A DNA stretch of 5,487 bases from Longimicrobiales bacterium (GTDB taxonomy: Bacteria > Gemmatimonadota > Gemmatimonadetes > Longimicrobiales > Gaopeijiaceae), in NCBI GenBank assembly GCA_022428035.1, contig JAKMDG010000351.1:1-5487 (forward strand), written 5' to 3'. The notes below the pieces were generated by a model. It was given only the letters and a program-made list of their open reading frames with translations, was not told where the DNA came from and did no database searches. Position 1 is the stretch's first letter. Every line of letters begins with the position of its first letter. Below, in pieces: positions 1 to 5,487 of the stretch. Both the position numbers and the translations under genes were made by a program.

Positions 1-732
1 CACGCCTTCTACCTCTGCCTGAACCCGGACGACCTTATTCCGATGTCCACGTCCAGCGGCTATGCCTACCCCGCCGCATACGCCCAGGCCCACAGCGACA
101 CCTGCACCGACTGCCAATGCGAAAGGCAGTGCAGACGCCACGGCCACACCTACGAGAGCCCCGGATACACCACCGGCCGCGCTCCCACCCACTACGGCAC
201 CGGCAATGTCCTCCGGCCGTGTCCCCGGGTCGACGAGAACCTCTATCAATGTCTGTTCATCGTCGACCCTCTCGAACCGGATCTCCACAGACTTGGCCGA
301 CGCGATGAAGTGCTTGTGCGAGGTAAAGCTTGCCGCTCTGGCCAGCTGCGACGCCCAGTCAAGCGCAGGCTGGTACAGAAGCAGCTCAGGGGCCCGTCGA
401 ACAGGCTGAAGCAACTGCGTCGCAACAAGAAAGTCGTCAAGCTGGAGCTTCAGGTCCGCGATCGTCCCGGGGACGATGCGCGAGGCATGCACTGTCGCCG
501 GGCCGAAGATGCGGTCGAGCGCGCTGCCCCCTTGCTCACCCGTGCGAACCTCAGCGAGGGCGGTGCGAACATGCCCTTCCGAAAGACCCACCTCTCCGGC
601 GATCCGGTAGAGCTCGACTTCGCTTAACCGCCCCTCACCTGAGTCAGGATCGGACGCCGCCAACTCGGCTGCACGACGAATGCCCGCGTCGAACTCCTCC
701 CGCGTGAGGCTTCGGCCGACCTCGTCACTCAC
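1..732 (-). CDS. Unrecognised protein with glycine-rich hydrophobic stretch (partial, C-terminus missing)
   Basis: An open frame of 244 codons without a stop starts at GTG (730-732) and leaves the window at base 1, so the C-terminus is missing. A GAGGA Shine-Dalgarno-like site lies 10 bases upstream, and no ATG is available in frame between the thiolase end and this GTG. Residues about 12-62 look like a small helical, HTH-like module: LTREEFDAGIRRAAEL, then a short acidic/glycine loop, then LSEVELYRIAGEVGLSEGHV. Residues about 70-168 look like a soluble alpha/beta region. Residues 176-227 (bases 52-207) carry no charged residue and are rich in Gly, Ala and Val. They could form two membrane spans broken near Pro203. 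A basic stretch (RGHRNK) follows. It begins 26 bases after the thiolase stop, so co-transcription is likely. I do not recognise the family. My recollection is that similar helical N-terminal modules recur in Gemmatimonadota proteins, but that is unverified. Confidence that it is coding is good; its function is unknown. Confidence 0.75.
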   Translation of the reverse strand, partial: MSDEVGRSLTREEFDAGIRRAAELAASDPDSGEGRLSEVELYRIAGEVGLSEGHVRTALAEVRTGEQGGSALDRIFGPATVHASRIVPGTIADLKLQLDDFLVATQLLQPVRRAPELLLYQPALDWASQLARAASFTSHKHFIASAKSVEIRFERVDDEQTLIEVLVDPGTRPEDIAGAVVGGSAAGGVSGALVGVAVASALPFALAVGAGVAVGLGVCGGVGIAAGRGHRNKVVRVQAEVEGV

Positions 733-742
733 GCGGAAGGAA

Positions 743-747
743 TCCTC
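743..747 (-). promoter_or_regulatory. Shine-Dalgarno-like site for the GTG-started ORF
   Basis: GAGGA on the minus strand sits 10 bases before the GTG at 732, in the short gap after the thiolase stop codon. It supports GTG as the start, since there is no in-frame ATG in this gap. Confidence 0.4.
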
Positions 748-758
748 AGCCTCTCGAC

Positions 759-1967
759 CTAGAGTGCTTCCACAATCACTGCGCCGCCCTGACCCCCACC
801 AATACAGGCGGAGCCCAGGCCGAACTTGCCGCCACGACGCCGAAGTTCGTGGAGAAGATGGATCGTGATCCGAGCCCCGGACGCTGCCAGCGGGTGGGTG
901 AGCGCAATCGCGCCGCCATTCACATTCGTTTTGTGGGGGTCCAGGCCCAGCTCTTTTTCGACGGCCTTGTACTGAGGCGCAAACGCCTCGTTGACCTCAA
1001 CCAGATCCATGTCCTCGAGTGACAGCCCAGCCTTGTCCAGCGCCATGCGCGCAGCCGGAGCGGGGCCGATACCCATGATCTGAGGTTCCACACCGACGAA
1101 ACCCCATGACACGATCCGGCCGATCGGCGTCACACCGTTGGCCTCTGCCCACTCCGCGCTCGCCAGAACAGCGCTCGCCGAACCGTCACCGATGCCGCTG
1201 GCGTTCCCCGCGGTCACGAGACCGTCCTTCCGGAAGTACGGACGCAAGCCGCCGAGGGCCTCCATCGACGTATCAGAACGAATGTGCTCGTCCGCGGCGT
1301 AGCTGGTTTCGCCTTTTCGTGACTTGATCACCACCTCGGCGATCTCGGCGTCGAAGTACCCGTTGTCCCACGCAGCCTGCGCACGATGCTGGGAGTTCAC
1401 GGCGACCTGATCGGCCTCCTCGCGCGTGACGGTGTACCGGTCAGCGAGTTCTTCGGCCGTCTGCGCCATGGTGAGGTCGCAGTTGGTATCGAGAAGCGCT
1501 TCCCAGAGAAGGTCCTCAAAGTTGTTTCCAGCCGGCCCGAGACGGAGTGCCTTTCCCCAGCGGGCACCACGAATCACATGCGGAGCCTGGCTCATCGACT
1601 CGGCACCACCCGTCAGGCAGACATCAGCCTCGCCGAGTACGATTTCTTTGGCTCCCTGGACGATGGCCTCGAACCCGGACCCACACAGACGATTGATCGT
1701 GAGCGCGGGCTTGTCCTGGGGAACACCGGAGCGAAGCGCCACGTGTCGAGCGAGATAGATCGAGTCCGACGAGGTCTGGAGCGCGTTCCCGATGAAGGTA
1801 TGATCCACCTGGTCGGGAGTCAGACCTGCCGCCTCGATGGCAGCCGTGCTGCTGAAGACGCCGAGATCCGTCGCCGTGAAGTCTTTGAGGGAGCCACCGA
1901 AGGTTCCAAAGCCGGTGCGCTTACCGGAAAGGACGACTACCTCACGTGAATGACCCTGCGTTGCCAT
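759..1967 (-). CDS. Thiolase (acetyl-CoA C-acyltransferase), ACAA2-like
   Basis: This 402-residue enzyme should perform thiolytic cleavage of 3-ketoacyl-CoA to acetyl-CoA plus shortened acyl-CoA, or the reverse condensation, in the cytoplasm (beta-oxidation or acetoacetyl-CoA metabolism). Full thiolase length is about 390-400 residues, so it is complete. Visible landmarks: nucleophilic Cys95 in INRLCGSG, the GGAESMSQAP segment (120-129), GNASGIGDG (254-262), NEAFAPQY (326-333), catalytic His358, and the second catalytic Cys388 in SACIGGGQGG. Several blocks (SIYLARHV, DLVEVNEAFAPQY, HELRRRGGK, GSACIGGGQG) match my memory of animal mitochondrial ACAA2 closely, so I place it in that subgroup rather than with PhaA/AtoB. 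Oddity: the usual GHPLGASG around His358 reads THPLAASG. The ATG at 1967 is preceded by a weak GAGG. It lies 50 bases downstream of the DinB-like gene and 26 bases upstream of the next ORF. The chain-length preference cannot be read from the sequence. Confidence 0.95.
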   Translation of the reverse strand: MATQGHSREVVVLSGKRTGFGTFGGSLKDFTATDLGVFSSTAAIEAAGLTPDQVDHTFIGNALQTSSDSIYLARHVALRSGVPQDKPALTINRLCGSGFEAIVQGAKEIVLGEADVCLTGGAESMSQAPHVIRGARWGKALRLGPAGNNFEDLLWEALLDTNCDLTMAQTAEELADRYTVTREEADQVAVNSQHRAQAAWDNGYFDAEIAEVVIKSRKGETSYAADEHIRSDTSMEALGGLRPYFRKDGLVTAGNASGIGDGSASAVLASAEWAEANGVTPIGRIVSWGFVGVEPQIMGIGPAPAARMALDKAGLSLEDMDLVEVNEAFAPQYKAVEKELGLDPHKTNVNGGAIALTHPLAASGARITIHLLHELRRRGGKFGLGSACIGGGQGGAVIVEAL

Positions 1968-2017
1968 GAAGCCTCGAAGTGAACGAAATGAGAAGGGGTT
2001 GATCGTAGGTGTGGTCG

Positions 2018-2587
2018 CTACCCCTCGGACCGCAGCCGGTTCACCTCATGCATCAGCCAGATGTGGCGATCCGTGTGCGCCACGAGGAGTCCGAGGGCCG
2101 TACCCGCAGAAAGTCGCAACAGGCCGAGGAAGGGAGAACCGAACCGAATCCGACCCAGGTCCAGACCCCCAGCGCCTCGAACCGCCGCGAGGAGGCGATC
2201 CTGAGCGCTCAGGAAGTCGGTCAACGCAGCCTCCGGGGTGGTGCCAGGATCGGGCACCATCTTCTTGAAGGTCTTGATGCGCCTCTTCGGCGGCGGCTGA
2301 TTCTGCCTGACGAACCACGTCGAGTTCGCCGAGTGTCTCCACGGGCCGTCACTGACCGGACCACCTGCTGAGCGAGCTCCGTTCAGGGCCGCGTGGATCG
2401 AGTCGAGATATAGAGCGTTGACGATTGTCATGTGGGCCACGTGACCCACCAGCGACCAGCTGCTCTCATCAGGACGCCAGGACGCGTGTTCCGAGTCTCC
2501 CTCCGACAGCAACTCGGTCACCTCGTTTTTCTGTTCCTCGACCTGAGCGGACAGCCCGGGCAAATCTGCGCTGCGATACGGGATCAC
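2018..2587 (-). CDS. DinB/YfiT-like four-helix metal-binding protein
   Basis: The 189-residue product starts at GTG (2585-2587), 20 bases after the pilT stop; no ATG lies in frame until residue 53. Its length and layout fit the DinB_2 superfamily of four-helix bundles, which hold a metal ion with three histidines. The candidate ligands are His49 or His52 in the GHVAHM segment of the second helix region, and His171 and His175 in AHTDRHIWLMHE near the C-terminus. The sequence SWSLVGHVAHM resembles the family's usual pattern, in which a Trp or Ser precedes the first ligand helix. Family members include bacillithiol and mycothiol S-transferases and maleylpyruvate isomerases, but many have no known role. 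Nothing here identifies a substrate. Residues about 68-115 form a polar, Pro- and Lys/Arg-rich insertion. The name DinB does not imply DNA polymerase IV or damage induction. Membership is probable; the reaction is unknown. Confidence 0.75.
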   Translation of the reverse strand: MIPYRSADLPGLSAQVEEQKNEVTELLSEGDSEHASWRPDESSWSLVGHVAHMTIVNALYLDSIHAALNGARSAGGPVSDGPWRHSANSTWFVRQNQPPPKRRIKTFKKMVPDPGTTPEAALTDFLSAQDRLLAAVRGAGGLDLGRIRFGSPFLGLLRLSAGTALGLLVAHTDRHIWLMHEVNRLRSEG

Positions 2588-2607
2588 GAGTGACTGTCCG
2601 CCTGCAA

Positions 2608-3687
2608 TCAGCTGAATTCCATTTCCGGCGGCTTGTCGAGGTGCTGCAGGAACGCCTGCTTGTTGTTCGCCTTCATGTACGCCTCTTCCGGCGTAATCAT
2701 CTGCTGCATCAGGAATTCCAAGACGTGCTGATCGAGAAGCTGCATCCCGTCTTTCTTTCCCGTCTGGATGATCGACGGGATCTGATGGATTTTGTTCTCC
2801 CGGATCAGGTTCCCGATCGCCGACGTCCCGACCATGATTTCCATGGCAGCCATACGGCTCTTCCCGTTCTTGTGCCTCAGGAGAACCTGGGCGATCACTC
2901 CTTTCAGTGACTCGGCGAGCATCGAACGGATCTGCTCCTGCTCTTCCGCCGGGAAGACATCGATGATCCGGTCGACTGTCTTGGGTGCGGAGTTCGTGTG
3001 GAGCGTCCCGAACACGAGATGGCCCGTTTCGGCTGCCGTGATCCCGAGCTCGATGGTCTCGCGATCGCGCATTTCCCCAACAAGAATGACATCCGGGTCC
3101 TCACGCAACGCGGCTCGTAACGCGTTCGCGAAGCTCTTTGTATTGGTCCGGATCTCACGCTGATTGACCAGCGACTTCTTGTTCGGATGAACGAACTCAA
3201 TCGGATCCTCGATGGTCAGAATATGATCGGATCTCGACTCGTTGATGAGATCCACCATCGCCGCCAGCGTGGTACTCTTACCCGATCCCGTCGGACCGGT
3301 TACAAGGACCAGGCCCTTCGTAAGCATGCACAGGCGCCTCACGGCTTCGGGTAGCCCCAGATCATCAGCCGACATGATCTTTTCGGGAATCGTGCGCATG
3401 ACGATCCCGAGGCCCTTCCGCTGCCAGAAAACGTTCGCACGGAAGCGCGCCAGTCCCTCGATTTCGTACGCGAAGTCATAGTCCATGTCCTCGACGAACG
3501 AGATCCGCCAGTCCTCCTCCATGATCTCGTAGACCAGCGCCTCCATGTCGGTCTGGGACAATTCGCGGAACTTGATCCGCTGGAGATGTCCGTGAACGCG
3601 CATCACCGGCGCTGAACCCACCGTGAGATGGAGGTCGGATCCACCCTGCTCGACGAGGACCTTCAGGAACTGATCTATCTGAGCCAT
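2608..3687 (-). CDS. pilT: Type IV pilus retraction ATPase PilT
   Basis: This 359-residue cytoplasmic hexameric motor ATPase depolymerises type IV pili and so drives twitching motility. The length is typical of PilT. The N-terminal PAS-like domain (about 1-100) contains the usual SDLHLTVGSAPVMRVHG start. The RecA-like domain holds Walker A GPTGSGKST (131-139), Asp box TIEDPIEF (158-165), Walker B ILVGEMRD with catalytic Glu205 (201-208), and a His box TGHLVFGTLHT (221-231). The C-terminal signature normally written AIRNLIRE is AIGNLIRE here (290-297), with Gly292 in place of Arg. The ATG at 3687 has a good GGAGAG ribosome site 6 bases upstream. It follows the GspE-N-like gene by 37 bases and precedes the DinB-like gene by 20, suggesting an operon. 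PilU is an alternative name for paralogues, but the length and motifs favour PilT. No pilB, pilC or pilin gene lies in the window. Confidence 0.96.
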   Translation of the reverse strand: MAQIDQFLKVLVEQGGSDLHLTVGSAPVMRVHGHLQRIKFRELSQTDMEALVYEIMEEDWRISFVEDMDYDFAYEIEGLARFRANVFWQRKGLGIVMRTIPEKIMSADDLGLPEAVRRLCMLTKGLVLVTGPTGSGKSTTLAAMVDLINESRSDHILTIEDPIEFVHPNKKSLVNQREIRTNTKSFANALRAALREDPDVILVGEMRDRETIELGITAAETGHLVFGTLHTNSAPKTVDRIIDVFPAEEQEQIRSMLAESLKGVIAQVLLRHKNGKSRMAAMEIMVGTSAIGNLIRENKIHQIPSIIQTGKKDGMQLLDQHVLEFLMQQMITPEEAYMKANNKQAFLQHLDKPPEMEFS

Positions 3688-3693
3688 TGCATG

Positions 3694-3699
3694 CTCTCC
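3694..3699 (-). promoter_or_regulatory. Shine-Dalgarno site of pilT
   Basis: GGAGAG on the minus strand ends 6 bases before the pilT ATG. It is the strongest ribosome-binding site among the visible gene junctions. It also lies just before a nearby out-of-frame ATG (GCATGCAATG), so the choice of start rests on the frame and on the conserved PilT N-terminus. Confidence 0.6.
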
Positions 3700-3724
3700 A
3701 CGTGCCTCGATTCGTGTCTCTTGG

Positions 3725-4984
3725 TCATCGGCTGAGCGCCTCGAGCGACCAGTTCAACACCTCGTCGCCCCCTCGCTCGATCTTCAGCAGCCATCGCACC
3801 CCGGCCTCGTACGCCGCCTTTGTGTCCTCGCCGGCTGGCCAGTACAGAAACGCAACCGAGGCAACGTCGAGCGCACCCGCGGCCCAGCCATGATCCTCAC
3901 TCGACAGGTCCACCGTCACGACGTCGAAGTCGAACGACCGGAGTGCGGCAAGCTCATGTGCCCAGGTCGCGGGGTCGTTGGGCATATGCACCGAAAAGGT
4001 CTCGTCTGCCGCACCGCGAACATCGGTATGGATGTACACGCTGCGCCAGGATGGATCGAGGACGAGCTCGGGCAGGTGAGCGAGTGCCTCCTTACTCAAC
4101 TCGTCCGGATCAGACTGGACGATGAAGCGCGCCGCACCCGATCGAGCAAGGAGACGGATTTCAGCAACGACACCGTCCGGCGGCGCGGAGAAGCGATCCA
4201 CGGGAGACTCCGGCTCCATCATCGGGATCAGCAGGAGCTCCCGACCCGACTCATCGGCGAGTGAGTCGACAGCCACCCGAACCACGGTACCACTGCTCGT
4301 GAGCTGTGCCTCCCACCTCGACCTCGGTCCGTCTCCGGTTCTCTCTGCCCATGACGGAGAGAGCGACCGATCGAGATCCCGCCGCCAGTCCCCTGACAAT
4401 GGACGCCTCCGGACCACACCGTTGTCCTCCCACCAGAATCTGGCGCGGGCACCTCGAACAGAGATCCCGAACCGCTGGCTCTTCATGAGCAGCACGATGC
4501 CGACCGCCTCACTCAGATCGACAGGCGGCCCGACCTCCTCATCAGAGGCGCTCGTCATGGCGTACACCTGACGGATCGTCTCACGGACGGTCACAGGTGA
4601 AGACAGAGAAAGCGACACCGCACACCCGCTTATCGCTTCGAGGTGAGCTATCGCTTCGTCCTTCAACGGGGAGTCCGTGACGACCATCAGCTCGTCCGCC
4701 GCCTTCACAATGGGCAGCATGTTGTGGATCAGCGCCCACTCGGCAGACACCATGGAAGCCACGGACAGATCAATCGACTCCGGGTCCGGTACCACATAAG
4801 GAAGATCAAACTGGGATGCGATTCCGAAATCGAGTTCTCCCTGTGTGATGACGCCCCTGGCAATGAGCGCCTCACCGAAGAAGCCTCCACGATCTCGCTG
4901 GTGCTCTAGAGCAACAGCGACGTCTTCATCTGTGATCCGCCCCAGCCCCGTCAGGATCTGACCGATCGTCCGTCGTTCGCTCAT
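3725..4984 (-). CDS. GspE/PilB N-domain (MshEN-like) protein with apparent degenerate ATPase core
   Basis: The product is 419 residues from the ATG at 4982-4984. A TTG one codon upstream is also open, but ATG is preferred. Residues about 5-140 match the GspE/PilB N-terminal domain: a helical pair of MshEN-like repeats (TIGQILTGLGRIT, then FFGEALIARGVIT, with helices ending LEHQ and IASQF), followed by the N1 fold (LPYVVPDPESIDL and later LPIV, ADELMVVTDSPL). From about 157 the sequence vaguely follows the GspE N2 and ATPase layout, for example RARFWWEDNGVVRR where the family has an RxRxDGxL-like element. At 284-320 and 351-361 (FDFDVVTVDLS) it could correspond to the Walker A and Walker B regions. 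No GxxGxGK[ST], Asp box, VGE or His box remains, so it should not hydrolyse ATP. It lies 12 bases after the dehydrogenase stop and 37 before pilT, which points to a role with the pilus motor, perhaps as a regulator or assembly partner. The N domain is confident; the pseudo-ATPase reading is inference. Confidence 0.85.
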   Translation of the reverse strand: MSERRTIGQILTGLGRITDEDVAVALEHQRDRGGFFGEALIARGVITQGELDFGIASQFDLPYVVPDPESIDLSVASMVSAEWALIHNMLPIVKAADELMVVTDSPLKDEAIAHLEAISGCAVSLSLSSPVTVRETIRQVYAMTSASDEEVGPPVDLSEAVGIVLLMKSQRFGISVRGARARFWWEDNGVVRRRPLSGDWRRDLDRSLSPSWAERTGDGPRSRWEAQLTSSGTVVRVAVDSLADESGRELLLIPMMEPESPVDRFSAPPDGVVAEIRLLARSGAARFIVQSDPDELSKEALAHLPELVLDPSWRSVYIHTDVRGAADETFSVHMPNDPATWAHELAALRSFDFDVVTVDLSSEDHGWAAGALDVASVAFLYWPAGEDTKAAYEAGVRWLLKIERGGDEVLNWSLEALSR

Positions 4985-4996
4985 CAAAGCTCGAGG

Positions 4997-5487
4997 TCAG
5001 GCACTGGCCGAGTAGGCCGAGCGCAGGTGATCGATGATGGCCGTCGTCGTCTCGGCCGTAGAAAGCGAGCCACCAAGATCCGGTGTCGTCTGGCCCGCCA
5101 TGAACGACGCGACCGCGGCGGCTTCGATACGCTCACCGGCTTTCTGAAGCCCGAAGTGATCCATCATGAGCGCCACACACCGAATCGCTCCAATCGGGTT
5201 CGCCTTTCCCTGACCCGCGATGTCCGGAGCAGATCCGTGAACGGGCTCGAACAGTGCGTGACGACCCGGATGGATATTTGCCGACGGAGCCATGCCGATA
5301 CCACCCGTGATCTCTGCTGCAAGGTCGCTGATGATGTCGCCGAAGAGATTCGACGCGACCAGGACCTCGTAGCGCTCGGGGCGGCGAACCAGGTCCATCG
5401 CCATAGCATCGACGTACATCGCGTCGGCCTCGATGTCCGGATGCTCACTCGCGACTTCGGCGAAGACGCGTCGCCAGAGGCCTCCAA
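4997..5487 (-). CDS. Isocitrate/isopropylmalate/tartrate dehydrogenase family, C-terminal part (5' end outside window)
   Basis: The visible 162 residues are the C-terminal half of an NAD(P)-dependent beta-decarboxylating dehydrogenase; the frame is open to the right edge, and the two bases 5486-5487 belong to an incomplete codon. Family motifs are clear: MYVDAMAMDLV with its metal/substrate Asp, SNLFGDIISDLAAE carrying the two further metal-binding Asp residues, GGIGMAPSANIHPG, then FEPVHGSAPDIAGQGKANP and the C-terminal TPDLGGSLST. The Asp in HGSAPDIAG is the position that selects NAD in isopropylmalate dehydrogenase; NADP isocitrate dehydrogenases carry Lys there. NAD use is therefore expected. 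Substrate specificity is set mainly in the missing N-terminal half, so I cannot decide between 3-isopropylmalate, isocitrate, homoisocitrate or tartrate/malate. APSANI is common in tartrate-type and other relatives. It ends 12 bases before the GspE-N-like ATG, so the two are probably co-transcribed. No leuC or leuD is visible here. Confidence 0.93.
   Translation of the reverse strand, partial: GGLWRRVFAEVASEHPDIEADAMYVDAMAMDLVRRPERYEVLVASNLFGDIISDLAAEITGGIGMAPSANIHPGRHALFEPVHGSAPDIAGQGKANPIGAIRCVALMMDHFGLQKAGERIEAAAVASFMAGQTTPDLGGSLSTAETTTAIIDHLRSAYSASA

Noticed and set aside
43..627. Plus-strand open frame of 194 codons
   Set aside because: It is antisense to the minus-strand frame at 1-732, which has a start, a ribosome site and sensible protein composition. 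The plus-strand product is Arg-, Pro- and Cys-rich with no recognisable domain.
1386..1949. Plus-strand open frame of 187 codons
   Set aside because: It lies fully antisense to the confident thiolase gene and is a by-product of high-GC codon use.
1968..2017. Possible promoter or terminator in the largest gap, between the DinB-like and thiolase genes
   Set aside because: No hairpin followed by a T-run and no convincing -35/-10 pair was visible in the 50 bases.
2425..2910. Plus-strand open frame of 161 codons across the DinB-pilT junction
   Set aside because: It is antisense to two well-supported genes, and its translation has no recognisable motif.
3688..3724. Palindrome CACGTG in the gap before pilT as a possible operator
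   Set aside because: A lone 6-base palindrome is expected by chance in high-GC DNA, and no longer dyad surrounds it.
4985..4987. TTG as the start of the GspE-N-like protein
   Set aside because: An ATG follows immediately at 4982-4984 and is the more likely start; the difference is a single residue.

Overview
The window is a compact, one-directional stretch of bacterial chromosome. Every supportable gene lies on the minus strand, so transcription runs from right to left. GC content is high, roughly 60% by eye. Coding density is nearly complete and the gaps between genes are only about 12 to 50 bases. Start codons are mixed (ATG and GTG). The gene set suggests a Gram-negative, possibly motile environmental bacterium: a type IV pilus retraction ATPase, a GspE/PilB-N-domain protein, an ACAA2-like thiolase and a DinB-fold protein. 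The style of the proteins fits Gemmatimonadota or a similar little-cultured phylum, but this is an impression, not a demonstrated assignment.

In transcription order the layout is as follows. (1) 5487-4997: the C-terminal 162 residues of an NAD-type isocitrate/isopropylmalate/tartrate dehydrogenase-family enzyme, cut by the right edge. (2) 4984-3725: a 419-residue protein with a GspE/PilB N-terminal (MshEN/T2SSE_N) domain, followed by a region that looks like a GspE ATPase core stripped of its nucleotide-binding motifs. (3) 3687-2608: a full-length PilT with Walker A, Asp box, Walker B and His box all present. (4) 2587-2018: a DinB/YfiT-like four-helix metal-binding protein. (5) 1967-759: a 402-residue thiolase strongly resembling mitochondrial 3-ketoacyl-CoA thiolase (ACAA2), with unusual substitutions beside the catalytic histidine. 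(6) 732-1: an open reading frame starting at GTG and running off the left edge, coding for an unrecognised protein with a soluble N-terminal part and a long glycine/alanine/valine-rich hydrophobic stretch.

The six genes could form one polycistronic unit: spacing is short throughout, and I see no convincing terminator or promoter between them. The GspE-N-like protein and PilT probably belong together functionally (pilus motor or its regulation). The dehydrogenase, DinB-like protein and thiolase have no obvious mechanistic link to pili. They may simply be co-transcribed housekeeping genes. The most interesting point is the apparent pseudo-ATPase directly upstream of pilT. I see no CRISPR array, tRNA, rRNA, insertion sequence or phage signature, and no gene-free stretch above 50 bases.
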